Positions 1 through 8,217 of a stretch of 64,000 nucleotides of DNA are shown piece by piece (position 1 is the stretch's first letter; every line of letters begins with the position of its first letter). Source of the DNA: Peribacillus sp. FSL E2-0218 (GTDB lineage: Bacteria > Bacillota > Bacilli > Bacillales > DSM-1321); the NCBI RefSeq assembly GCF_037992945.1, contig NZ_CP150304.1:3785501-3849500 (forward strand). The letters run 5' to 3'. Position numbers and translations under genes: made by a program. The notes beneath the pieces are model-generated. The model was not told the DNA's origin and ran no database searches. It was given only the letters and a program-made list of their open reading frames with translations.

Positions 1-357
1 GTCCTTTAACGGACATGGCGCACCTTGAAGCAGTCTGACGGGGCGAACGTTCACGTACTGATCGAATTGCTTCCTGATTTTCAGCAGCAGCTCACGTAAT
101 GAAATATGATCCGGCACCCCAGGATACCCGACCGCCCCAAGGTACACGGCATCAAATTTCTGCAATTGTTCCAGGCCATCCTCCGGCATCATTGTACCGT
201 GCTCCAGATAATACTCACACCCCCAAGGGAAATGAGTAAACTCGAAGGAAAAACCCCCTGCAATCCGAGCCACCGCTTCAAGGACCTTCACGCCCTCCTC
301 AATCACTTCGGGCCCTATACCGTCTCCTGCAATGACTGCTATTTTATGAACACTCAT
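1..357 (-). CDS. Tartrate dehydrogenase / D-malate dehydrogenase family protein (3' part outside window)
   Basis: Read on the minus strand from an ATG at 357, preceded by a GGAGCGGAGG-type ribosome binding site, this is an open frame of 119 codons running off the left edge. The N terminus has the IAVIAGDGIGPEV nucleotide-binding signature of the isocitrate/isopropylmalate dehydrogenase superfamily. It continues with a WGCEYYLEHG stretch and a YLGAVGYPGVPDH segment, which in my recollection fit the tartrate/D-malate decarboxylating dehydrogenase branch better than LeuB. These enzymes oxidise a 2-hydroxy acid with NAD+ and a divalent metal in the cytosol. The substrate cannot be fixed because the C-terminal half is missing. 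Confidence 0.8.
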   Translation of the reverse strand, partial: MSVHKIAVIAGDGIGPEVIEEGVKVLEAVARIAGGFSFEFTHFPWGCEYYLEHGTMMPEDGLEQLQKFDAVYLGAVGYPGVPDHISLRELLLKIRKQFDQYVNVRPVRLLQGAPCPLKD

Positions 358-441
358 TTCCTCCGCTCCTTTTTTATCGAAATTTTCTGATTTATCACCA
401 CTCATTTTAACATATTCCTTCTGCATCCCCTGTTCAATCAT

Positions 442-470
442 AAAAAGGACCTGCGAATATTCGCAGGCCT
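442..470 (-). terminator. Rho-independent terminator of the rhodanese gene
   Basis: A perfect 18-bp palindrome (450-467, CCTGCGAATATTCGCAGG) lies just past the rhodanese stop and is followed on the minus strand by a short T run. Confidence 0.7.
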
Positions 471-488
471 TGTATTTCAAGGGCATAT

Positions 489-800
489 TCACTTAACGAT
501 GACTTCGCCGTCCCATTCCAGCATTCCGCCAACCATGTTTGCCACTTTATAGCCTTGTTCCTGCAGATAATGGCAGACATTTTCACTGCGGCGCCCTGAC
601 CGGCAAATGAAAATATATTCCTTTTCTTTATCGAAGTAATCAAGGTTCGCCGGGATATCATTCATGCGGATATGCTTGGCGCCTTCGATCATCCCTTCCT
701 GCACTTCTTCGTCCTCACGAACATCGACAAGTTCCAGCGCTTCGCCGGCCTCTACCTTAGCTTCCACTTCTTCGGTTGTAACGATTTTGATTTCTTCCAT
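489..800 (-). CDS. Single-domain rhodanese-like sulfurtransferase
   Basis: This 103-residue protein is one rhodanese domain. It carries the LVDVRE motif near residue 25 and a CRSGRRS active-site loop with the catalytic Cys near residue 67. Such small rhodaneses carry a persulfide on that Cys and pass sulfur between thiol carriers in the cytosol. I place the start at the ATG at 800 rather than 809, because GAGGTG sits about six bases upstream of it. The gene has its own terminator and appears monocistronic. The physiological sulfur donor and acceptor cannot be told from the sequence. Confidence 0.85.
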   Translation of the reverse strand: MEEIKIVTTEEVEAKVEAGEALELVDVREDEEVQEGMIEGAKHIRMNDIPANLDYFDKEKEYIFICRSGRRSENVCHYLQEQGYKVANMVGGMLEWDGEVIVK

Positions 801-913
801 AATTAGCACCTCGAATTATCGTTTGTTTTATCTCTCTCATTATAACAAAATTCCTTACTTTTAAGGAAGCCATTCAACCGGTCCAAGAAACAAGCCCTCT
901 CTCTACTGACAGG

Positions 914-2236
914 TCATGGCGCCGATAGCTTATTCCTTCTATGCACCATTCTCGATAAAAGCGCTCCAGTCAAGGCTGCCGCCATCAAAATCGCAAAAAG
1001 GACCGAATAATTCGTGACGATCCCGATCAAAGTCGATGAGATGATGCTGCCAAAATAGCGGAATGTCGAAAAGATCCCCGATGCAGAGCCCGATGCAGAT
1101 TCATCGACCGCCTCCAGGGAAGCGACCTGCATGCTGGTAAGCCCTAAACCGATTGCCAAACCGTTCACGATAAGCGTTATGGCTAAATAAAGAAGCGACT
1201 GGTTTTGGATGACGAACAATAATAATAGATTCGTTAACACGGTGAAGGCGAATGACAGGAAAATGACCTTTTGCGATGTCCATTTTCCATTAAGCTGTCC
1301 GCCAATCATATTGCCAAAAGCCATGGAAATGGAGAACAAGGATAACATCACGCCGCTCATCGAGGTGGATATATCCATTTTTGTGGTCATGATCAACGGC
1401 ATGACCAACAAGATGGCATACATCGTGAAATTATTGATCAACACCGATAGATTGGCATTCACGAATATAGGACTCTTGAATAAGGCGAAATCTATAACCG
1501 GAGAGGCAACGGATTGCTCTCTCCTTATGAACAATCCCGTAAATAAAAGCGTCCCCAATCCAAGTGTGATGTATGCCGCCGGCGATGTTGCATGTGTCAA
1601 GGCAATCAATAATGTGATGGCAATGGCCAAATAAATGGCACCAAACACATCCAGGGGCTGTCTGGGACGCTTATTCCCAAGCTTGGGAATAAGCAACATC
1701 CCTCCAGCAAGCGCACCTAATAATAAAGGGACATTGACCCAGAATATCGCTTTCCAACTGGCCATGGCAATCAATAATGAGCCGATCAATGGACCGACTG
1801 CCGCTCCCAGCCCCATGCCTAAGCCGAAAAAACCCAATACCCCCGGCAGCCGCTCCCGTGAAACGGCATGACGGATAAGGGCAACGACATTCGGGATCAG
1901 TAATCCTCCCCCTATGGCTTGGAGTGACCGAAAAACGACGAGCACACCTATATTTGGAGCAAGGCCACAGCCAATCGAGGCAGTGAGAAATAATAGTATG
2001 CCAATGAGATAGATTTTCCGATTGCCATAAAGATCGCCAAGCTTCCCTGCGATCGGCTGGGTTACAGCCATGACTATGAGATAGATTGTGACCACCCACG
2101 TCACACTGTGTATATCCAAACCGTAAAAGTCCGAAATTGAACCGAGTGCTATCGAAATCATCGTTGAGTTGACCGGTACAAGGAACGCTGCCATCAATAT
2201 AAAAACAATCATCAGGAATTCTTTCTGTCTGCTCAT
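914..2236 (-). CDS. MFS multidrug efflux transporter, DHA2 (EmrB/QacA)-like
   Basis: This 440-residue polytopic membrane protein has the MFS signature GKLGDLYGNRK between helices 2 and 3 (near residue 65). It also has a glycine-rich antiporter motif (GLGMGLGAAVGPLIG, near residue 140) typical of drug/H+ antiporters. The N terminus (LVPVNSTMISIALGSI) resembles DHA2 exporters such as EmrB. The start has GAGGTG six bases upstream. It follows the dikinase-like phosphotransferase gene on the same strand after 65 bases, so the two are probably co-transcribed. That context suggests export of, or resistance to, a small toxic molecule. The substrate is unknown. Confidence 0.85.
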   Translation of the reverse strand: MSRQKEFLMIVFILMAAFLVPVNSTMISIALGSISDFYGLDIHSVTWVVTIYLIVMAVTQPIAGKLGDLYGNRKIYLIGILLFLTASIGCGLAPNIGVLVVFRSLQAIGGGLLIPNVVALIRHAVSRERLPGVLGFFGLGMGLGAAVGPLIGSLLIAMASWKAIFWVNVPLLLGALAGGMLLIPKLGNKRPRQPLDVFGAIYLAIAITLLIALTHATSPAAYITLGLGTLLFTGLFIRREQSVASPVIDFALFKSPIFVNANLSVLINNFTMYAILLVMPLIMTTKMDISTSMSGVMLSLFSISMAFGNMIGGQLNGKWTSQKVIFLSFAFTVLTNLLLLFVIQNQSLLYLAITLIVNGLAIGLGLTSMQVASLEAVDESASGSASGIFSTFRYFGSIISSTLIGIVTNYSVLFAILMAAALTGALLSRMVHRRNKLSAP

Positions 2237-2301
2237 CCTTACACCTCAATCCTTAAACGAAAGAATAATCCATTGAAAAGAGCCGTTCGAATCGAATGGA
2301 A

Positions 2302-4815
2302 TCATGCATCGATAATCGTGACTGTTCCCGTATTTCCATCGACAATGACTTGATCTCCATCCTTCAATCGTTCCGTGCCTATTTTTGTCCCCAATACTGC
2401 GGGAATTCGATACTCCCTGGCGATGATGGCCGAATGGGACAGCATCCCGCCTGTATCGGCAATGATCGCTATGGCATCCTGGAAAAAGGACGTCCAAACA
2501 GGTGTTGTGCTTTTGCAAACCAATATATCTCCTTTTTTAAACTTCGATGCCTCATGCATGCCGGAAATCACCTTGACCTTCCCTTCACATACACCCGCTG
2601 AAGCGGATATGCCTTTCATTGTATTCGCCGTATTTTCCTTGTCTTCTGCCAATGAACCAAACACCATTTCCACAAAAGCCTGTTCTTCTTCCGTAGGTTT
2701 GCCAAAGTAGGCTGGTGTTTTGATTTTCCCCTGGAGATCATATTGCCGTTTCCGCTCCAATACCGTGTCCATCAACGAGCGCGGTGCATCCAAAATTGAA
2801 ATGATTTCATCTTTATATAAGAACCAAATATCCTCTGCATCATCGAGAACGCCCTGTTGGACCAGGAGCTCCCCTACCTTCAACAGGTATAGGCGGGCCT
2901 TGGCATCGAACATGGCATCGATGTAAAAGTGATGATCATCGGTGATGACAGCCGCATCCAAGGTCATTTGGTAACATTTTTCAAACACCTCTCGCTCACT
3001 GGGATCCTCAATTGACGTTAGGAAATTTTGATGAATCCGATTCCTGGCCATCACTGCCGCTTCGAATTCTTTATCAAAATCATACCCATTCTTGATGAAA
3101 TTCTTGATGATTTCAAGGACATGCCCATTATTTTCCACCCAAGTCTCCCCCATGAAATCATGGGACTTAAGGCATCTGTATCCGTACTCATGGACGAATT
3201 TTTCAACGCGGTCAAGAAAATCCTTCCCTTTCCCAAAAGTGCTCAGGGCCTGGGATACGTTCCCTTCATCCGAATTCATGATAGCATGCAGCAATTGCGG
3301 TTCTTTTCTCGCCTTCATCGATAATTGCCATAAGAGACGATCGGATTCCAGTGACTTATTCATGATTCCCGCCATGGATTGATAGAGATCACGGGATGGC
3401 TCACTTCCAAGCAGTCTTTGGAACATCTTCTCAAGCTTCATATTCATACTGGCATGAGGCAGGACGATGATGAAATGCCAATAATAAACCTCTTTGAAAA
3501 ACCCCGCCAGCTCCTCCAAGCCTCTTTTGGCTTTCGCTGCCGTAAATGGCTTCGATGTTTCCTCGTCGAGATGGCGATAAATGGGCATTAAACGATCATG
3601 GACGATATCATACATCCTATTAGTCAGCTCGGGATACAATTCCGCCATAAGCTTTTCGTTTTCCTTGAATAACTGCTCCGGTTCCGTTTTGAAGCGGATT
3701 TGCTTTCCATAATAGTATCCATTATGGACTTTCATTTGGGTAGATCCCATCGGTTCCTTCAGCTCCTCTGACGCTTTGGCCATCCCTTGATAAAATGGCT
3801 GTGTGACAATCGAAGCGAATAATGGCGAAATGGGATCGGGAAATCTGGAATCCATCAAGAACCAGAATTCTTCTTCATCTGCCCGTTCCAACATGAATTC
3901 TTTCCTTGCATCGGGAATGGATTCTTCCGCTTGGATTACAGTCGTGATCGGCCGGGCTTGCAAGAGGTATATTTCTTGATCTTGAATGCCAAATTCCAAA
4001 TCGACCGGATGCTGATAATGCCTTTCCACCTCAAGGGTCAATTCGAGCAATCGTGAAATCATCGCCTCATCCAGGCAGTACGCATCCCGTTCCGCTTTAG
4101 TCGTTTCCAATTCCTCGGTCCCTGCTGCGCCCGCGATGATTTTCAGCTCTTTGCTGCCGATGATTTTCTCGATTTTCCTGCCATCCCGTTTGACCACGAA
4201 GGCATCTGGTGTAACGATTCCTGATACGACAGCCTCCCCAAGCCCATAACTGGCATTGATCAAAATATGATCCGAATTGCATGTAACGGGATCCTGGCTG
4301 AAAATCACTCCTGAAACGTCAGAATGAATCAAGCCTTGGACCACAACGCCCATATTCAATGCATCGACCTGTTCCTCGATCGTCTTGCTATATTGCAAGA
4401 CGCGGGCCTCGAAGCACGAAGCCCAGCACTCCTTTACCCTAGACAGGAATTCTTCTTCCGTCCTGACATTCAAGTAGGTTTCATACTGACCGGCAAAGGA
4501 TGCCTGCTCCAAGTCTTCGGCACCAGATGAAGAGCGTACCGCCAAGGCCGTATATTTTTCACGCAGCTCCAAAAAAGCGCTGGTCAGATTAGTTAATAAA
4601 TCCTCGGGTATGCTCGCTTGCGTTATTTCGGTTTGAATGGTTCCACTCTGTAAATCGAGTTCGTTCACTTTCACAAAGTGCAAGAATGAATGACGGCTTA
4701 TCACAAAGCCATCCGGCACGGGCAGGCCCAACTTTTTCATTTTGATTAAATTTTCCGCTTTTGCCCCTATAGCTTCCCTGGACTCCGTAGCTTGGGTAAA
4801 TCTCTCTGTATACAT
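2302..4815 (-). CDS. PEP-synthase-like / rifampicin-phosphotransferase-type dikinase enzyme
   Basis: This protein of 837 residues is usually labelled phosphoenolpyruvate synthase in bacilli. Residues 1 to about 300 are a PEP-synthase ATP-grasp domain (GAKAENLIKMKKLGLPVPDGF; VRSSSGAEDLEQASFAGQYET; DLEFGIQDQEIYLLQARP). A long middle domain follows (about 320-720). The last 90 residues are the swivelling phosphohistidine domain, with His794 in GGMLSHSAIIARE. There is no C-terminal PEP-binding TIM barrel, so it cannot be a classical PEP synthase. The order ATP-grasp, substrate domain, His domain matches rifampicin phosphotransferases, which use ATP to phosphorylate the drug and release AMP and phosphate. 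The ATG has AAGGGGAG upstream. The neighbouring MFS gene supports a detoxification role, but substrate is inferred. Confidence 0.8.
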   Translation of the reverse strand: MYTERFTQATESREAIGAKAENLIKMKKLGLPVPDGFVISRHSFLHFVKVNELDLQSGTIQTEITQASIPEDLLTNLTSAFLELREKYTALAVRSSSGAEDLEQASFAGQYETYLNVRTEEEFLSRVKECWASCFEARVLQYSKTIEEQVDALNMGVVVQGLIHSDVSGVIFSQDPVTCNSDHILINASYGLGEAVVSGIVTPDAFVVKRDGRKIEKIIGSKELKIIAGAAGTEELETTKAERDAYCLDEAMISRLLELTLEVERHYQHPVDLEFGIQDQEIYLLQARPITTVIQAEESIPDARKEFMLERADEEEFWFLMDSRFPDPISPLFASIVTQPFYQGMAKASEELKEPMGSTQMKVHNGYYYGKQIRFKTEPEQLFKENEKLMAELYPELTNRMYDIVHDRLMPIYRHLDEETSKPFTAAKAKRGLEELAGFFKEVYYWHFIIVLPHASMNMKLEKMFQRLLGSEPSRDLYQSMAGIMNKSLESDRLLWQLSMKARKEPQLLHAIMNSDEGNVSQALSTFGKGKDFLDRVEKFVHEYGYRCLKSHDFMGETWVENNGHVLEIIKNFIKNGYDFDKEFEAAVMARNRIHQNFLTSIEDPSEREVFEKCYQMTLDAAVITDDHHFYIDAMFDAKARLYLLKVGELLVQQGVLDDAEDIWFLYKDEIISILDAPRSLMDTVLERKRQYDLQGKIKTPAYFGKPTEEEQAFVEMVFGSLAEDKENTANTMKGISASAGVCEGKVKVISGMHEASKFKKGDILVCKSTTPVWTSFFQDAIAIIADTGGMLSHSAIIAREYRIPAVLGTKIGTERLKDGDQVIVDGNTGTVTIIDA

Positions 4816-4903
4816 GTTAATTGCTCCCCTTCCATCCGTTAGAGTTGGCTAAGACCCCACCTGATCCTGCAATCGTTCTCACCCAAAAAACCAGAGCCAG
4901 CCC

Positions 4904-4932
4904 GGCATTATATCCATGATTGGTATAATGCC
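4904..4932. promoter_or_regulatory. Inverted repeat upstream of the phosphotransferase gene
   Basis: Nine-bp perfect arms (GGCATTATA / TATAATGCC) are separated by 11 bases, about 90 bases upstream of the start codon. A TATAAT hexamer occurs in each arm, one on each strand, so this could be an operator overlapping a -10 element. No convincing -35 box was found. The rest of 4816-5158 shows nothing else I can name. Confidence 0.35.
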
Positions 4933-5158
4933 CACTCTTAACCATAATGGATAATATGCTTCATTTCATATGAAAAGGCTTACACCATTTCAGTCGACAA
5001 AACATCATCGCCTCACATTTCATAGGGCTTTATTGCCAATTACCGGAAGATCAACCTAAAAAAATGGAACGAACTAATCAATTTCCTCTTCATTCCCCAT
5101 TATTACGGGATCACACTGATTCTTTTCACTGTCGAATAATCCCTACTATAGTCGCAAT

Positions 5159-5194
5159 AAAAAAAGTCAGCGAATCTAGTATTCGCTGACTTTT
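5159..5194 (-). terminator. Terminator of namA (probably bidirectional)
   Basis: Fourteen-base arms (5162-5175 and 5181-5194) enclose a five-base loop. The A and T runs at the two ends would allow termination in both directions. Confidence 0.8.
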
Positions 5195-5215
5195 CCTTCG
5201 ATTGAAGTGCCTATG

Positions 5216-6244
5216 TCAGTGCCTGAATCCCCGTTCGTATTGTACAGGAACTGCCACCTTTTTATTCAATGCCTGGGATGCTTCCAAAGCCCAATATGGG
5301 TTGCGCAGCATTCCTCTTCCCACAGCGACCAAATCCGCTTCTTCATTGCCAATGATTGAATTTGCCAGGATCGGATCATCCAAACGTCCAACGGCAATCA
5401 CCGGGATATCCAATGCTTTCTTGATTTCCCTGGCCAATGGCGTTTGATAGCTTGCATGCGTGCCAGGTCTTCCCGCTGCTCCAATCGGGCCCTCGCCGCC
5501 TGAGCTCACATGGAACATATCGACGCCCGCTTCTTTAAACACTTTTGAAAAAGCGATGCTTTCCTCCAAGCCATATCCGCCTTCTACATATTCCCTTGCC
5601 GAGATGCGCATGATCAAAGGCATGCTAGCAGGCATTTCGCTTTTTGCGGCTTGAATGACCTCCACGCCAAACTTGGTCAGGTCCTTGCCGTATTCATCAT
5701 CACGTCGATTCGTGATCGGTGATAAAAATTGGTGAATGAGGTACCCGTGTGCGCCATGTAATTCAATGGCATCGAATCCTGCCTGGACGGCCCTCCTCAC
5801 TGAAGCACGGAATTTATCGACGATTCCCTTCACTTCTTCCGTCTCTAAGGCCCTTGGTGTTTTAAACGTTTCATCAAATGCTATTGCCGAAGGCGCTACC
5901 GGAGTTTCCGCATCCTGCGCCTTACGGCCTGCATGGGCAATTTGGATCCCGATTTTCGCTCCGTATCGGTGCACTTCCTTAACGATTTTGGAGAATGCAT
6001 CAATTTGATCGTCCGACCATAATCCAAGATCGTGATCCGTAATTCGTCCATCCGGTTCCACATCGGTCATTTCCACGATGACCAGGCCCGTACCGCCAAT
6101 TGCCCTGCTTACATAATGGTGCTGATGCCAACTGTTTGGTATGCCGTCTTTTGCTTCAACGGAGTATTGGCACATTGGCGGCATGACGATCCTGTTCTTA
6201 AGTTCAAGCTCTTTTATACGATAGGATGAGAATAAATCTTTCAT
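5216..6244 (-). CDS. namA: NADPH dehydrogenase NamA (old yellow enzyme, YqjM type)
   Basis: This 342-residue flavoprotein matches the YqjM/NamA subgroup of old yellow enzymes closely. It has Cys25 in MPPMCQYS (the redox-tuning cysteine of this subgroup), Tyr27, and the substrate-binding pair His163/His166 in ELHGAHGYL. It also has an FMN-phosphate region ending in VAVGRGMLRNPYW. It binds FMN and reduces activated C=C bonds, nitro compounds and nitrate esters with NADPH in the cytosol. It is divergent from a MarR-family gene with a palindromic operator between them, so induction by electrophiles is likely. Confidence 0.93.
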   Translation of the reverse strand: MKDLFSSYRIKELELKNRIVMPPMCQYSVEAKDGIPNSWHQHHYVSRAIGGTGLVIVEMTDVEPDGRITDHDLGLWSDDQIDAFSKIVKEVHRYGAKIGIQIAHAGRKAQDAETPVAPSAIAFDETFKTPRALETEEVKGIVDKFRASVRRAVQAGFDAIELHGAHGYLIHQFLSPITNRRDDEYGKDLTKFGVEVIQAAKSEMPASMPLIMRISAREYVEGGYGLEESIAFSKVFKEAGVDMFHVSSGGEGPIGAAGRPGTHASYQTPLAREIKKALDIPVIAVGRLDDPILANSIIGNEEADLVAVGRGMLRNPYWALEASQALNKKVAVPVQYERGFRH

Positions 6245-6266
6245 ATTTTATGTCCCCTTTAATTTT

Positions 6267-6284
6267 AATGCATGCACATGCATT
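6267..6284. promoter_or_regulatory. Probable MarR-family operator between namA and the MarR gene
   Basis: AATGCATG-CA-CATGCATT is a perfect palindrome with 8-bp arms and a 2-bp spacer. It lies 23 bases upstream of the namA start and 142 bases upstream of the divergent MarR start. Size and symmetry fit a MarR dimer site. Confidence 0.6.
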
Positions 6285-6425
6285 TATATCATTTCGGTCA
6301 TGGTGTGTCAACCAATCCGATTCCCCCGAACGGCAAGAAACGGATCCTGACCCGCTAGCTTCTTGGTATACTCCGTTTAAGATGTGTTATATTTAAAGGA
6401 AGTAAGCAGAGGAAGGCGAATAAAT

Positions 6426-6866
6426 ATGTCCAGTGAACAAAACATTATAACAACATGGCTAGCGTTTACCCGTATTCATGCCGAGCTCTCCAATGAGCTA
6501 GATCGCATGCTTCAGGCAAGACATCAAATGACCCTGAATGAATTTTATGTTCTATTATTTCTATCGGAGACCCCAGAAAAAAAGCTGCGGCTGCTGGAAT
6601 TGCAACAGTTGGTCGGCCTAAGCCAAAGTGCCATGTCCAGGCTTTCCGTCAGGATGGAAAATAAAAGCTGCGGTGTCATCCAAAGAATTGGATATGAAGA
6701 CGATCGCCGCGGTGTATGTGCGATCATAACCGACCGTGGCGAGATAAGGCTTCAGGAAATCCTTGCGACCGTTAATGAAACACTCGAAAAGACTTTTAAA
6801 AAAAGCGAGATCGACACAGCACTCAAGTTATTCGTACATGCTAAAGACGGGCTCTCTGAACAATGA
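6426..6866 (+). CDS. MarR family transcriptional regulator
   Basis: This 146-residue winged-helix protein has a MarR helix-turn-helix and wing: the recognition helix lies around VGLSQSAMSRLSVRMENK (about 63-80), followed by the DDRRGVCAIITDRG wing (about 91-104). A frame extension back to 6384 exists, but the ATG at 6426 has an AGGAAGG site at a reasonable distance and gives the usual family length. Divergent orientation to namA and a palindrome in the shared intergenic region suggest it represses namA and itself. No cysteine in the first 60 residues argues against a classic OhrR-type thiol switch, although Cys81 and Cys97 are present. Confidence 0.88.
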   Translation: MSSEQNIITTWLAFTRIHAELSNELDRMLQARHQMTLNEFYVLLFLSETPEKKLRLLELQQLVGLSQSAMSRLSVRMENKSCGVIQRIGYEDDRRGVCAIITDRGEIRLQEILATVNETLEKTFKKSEIDTALKLFVHAKDGLSEQ

Positions 6867-6892
6867 ACCAAGAAAATAGCCATGCATTTCCG

Positions 6893-6920
6893 TGCCCCAT
6901 TCCATTTTGGGGCATTTTTT
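6893..6920 (+). terminator. Terminator of the MarR gene
   Basis: Seven-bp stem (6893-6899 with 6908-6914) followed by six T. A second small hairpin (6921-6943, CCGTTCC/GGAACGG) follows. The gap up to the next terminator at 7107 holds only unconvincing reading frames. Confidence 0.8.
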
Positions 6921-7106
6921 CCGTTCCTGACTTATCGGAACGGAAAGTGAGAGACCTCTGCCGGAAATACAATCTAGGGACAGAAACCCCAGGACAGTTC
7001 CCCGAAGAGACCGCACCGCCTCTGGATAAGAGAGCGCCTGCAGTGCAATGGAACGTTCATTGTATAAACTCCCCAGTATGGGCGCATTGGATGCCATCTT
7101 CATCAA

Positions 7107-7144
7107 ATCAAAAAAAATGCAGACAAACCTCATGTTTGTCTGCA
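7107..7144 (-). terminator. Terminator of ytbE
   Basis: Perfect 11-bp stem (7118-7128 with 7134-7144), then a run of T on the minus strand. Confidence 0.85.
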
Positions 7145-7176
7145 GCCTAAGGACGTTTTCCTGTCCTCATCGATGA

Positions 7177-8019
7177 TTAAAAATCAAAATTATCAGGATC
7201 CGGACCAACACGATGATTCTGATTCAACCCATCTATTTGGGTCATTTCTTCATCAGTCAACTCAAAATCGAATACAGATGAATTTTCCACGATGCGATGC
7301 TCTTTCGTCGACTTTGGAATCGTTACGATCCCGTTTTGCAGATCCCAACGTAAAATGACCTGGGCAACGGATTTGCCATGCTTAGTCGCAATGGCCTGTA
7401 ATGTTTCATTATCCAGTAATTCCCCCTGCATCAAAGGTGACCAAGCTTCCAGCTGAATGCCCTGCTCCTTACAAAATGCTTGCAATTCTTTTTGCGTCAG
7501 ACGCGGATGACATTCGACTTGATTGACCATCGGCTTCACATCCCCAGCTTCGATTACATCTTCCAAATGGTGAACCTGGAAGTTGCTCACACCGATCGCT
7601 TTTACCTTTCCTTCTTTATAAAGGGTTTCCAGTGCTCTCCAAGCTTCTTTGTACTTCCCTTCCACTGGCCAATGGATAAGGTATAAGTCCAGGTACTCCA
7701 AGCCAAGCTTCGTTAAGCTTTTTTCGTAAGCCGCCAATGTCGATTCATAGCCTAAATCCGCATTCCATACCTTGGATGTAACGAATATCTCTTCCCGGGT
7801 GATTCCAGCTTCTTCGAGGCCTTCGCGGATTCCTTGTCCGACCCCTTCTTCATTTTGATAAATGGCTGCCGTATCAATGCTGCGATAACCGTGTTGGATT
7901 GCTGCCTTAACCGCATTTACCAGCTCAGGACCCTCCTCTACCTTAAATACGCCCAAACCGAACCAAGGCATTTTAACCCCGTTATGCAATGTTGTTGTAT
8001 CTTGTAAATTTTTCACCAT
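7177..8019 (-). CDS. ytbE: Aldo/keto reductase YtbE
   Basis: This 280-residue NADPH-dependent aldo/keto reductase has the full catalytic tetrad: Asp49 and Tyr54 (SIDTAAIYQNEEGVG), Lys83 (TSKVWN) and His116 (LIHWP). The C terminus VGPDPDNFDF is as I remember it for Bacillus YtbE. It reduces aldehydes and ketones, probably toxic carbonyls, in the cytosol. I chose the ATG at 8019, preceded by GGAGGT, over the longer frame from 8049. It lies downstream of ytbD and a divergent ytcD-type regulator, the same cluster as in B. subtilis, although a 19-bp hairpin separates it from ytbD. Confidence 0.92.
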   Translation of the reverse strand: MVKNLQDTTTLHNGVKMPWFGLGVFKVEEGPELVNAVKAAIQHGYRSIDTAAIYQNEEGVGQGIREGLEEAGITREEIFVTSKVWNADLGYESTLAAYEKSLTKLGLEYLDLYLIHWPVEGKYKEAWRALETLYKEGKVKAIGVSNFQVHHLEDVIEAGDVKPMVNQVECHPRLTQKELQAFCKEQGIQLEAWSPLMQGELLDNETLQAIATKHGKSVAQVILRWDLQNGIVTIPKSTKEHRIVENSSVFDFELTDEEMTQIDGLNQNHRVGPDPDNFDF

Positions 8020-8081
8020 TATCGATCTACCTCCATTTTTTTCATTCAATATTTCATAGACTGTAATGCGTTAGCGTATCT

Positions 8082-8138
8082 GTATCATTACATCCCTTCA
8101 AGGAATCTTCCCCATTCGCTGAAGGGATGTAATGATAC
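8082..8138. repeat. Perfect 19-bp inverted repeat between ytbD and ytbE
   Basis: The arms 8082-8100 and 8120-8138 are exact reverse complements separated by 19 bases. No T run follows on either strand, so it is not a standard terminator. It could be an RNA hairpin that sets the ytbD/ytbE ratio, or a small mobile-repeat relic. Confidence 0.6.
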
Positions 8139-8217
8139 TTGATGATAAGGGATACTCTATATGCATACAGGGAATGACTTGCTTTAACTACCTTGCATCA
8201 CTTCGCCTATCCTATTT

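Noticed and set aside
6863..7150. 95-codon frame overlapping the MarR stop by ATGA
   Set aside because: It contains a strong terminator within its first 60 bases and has low-complexity, unconvincing sequence.
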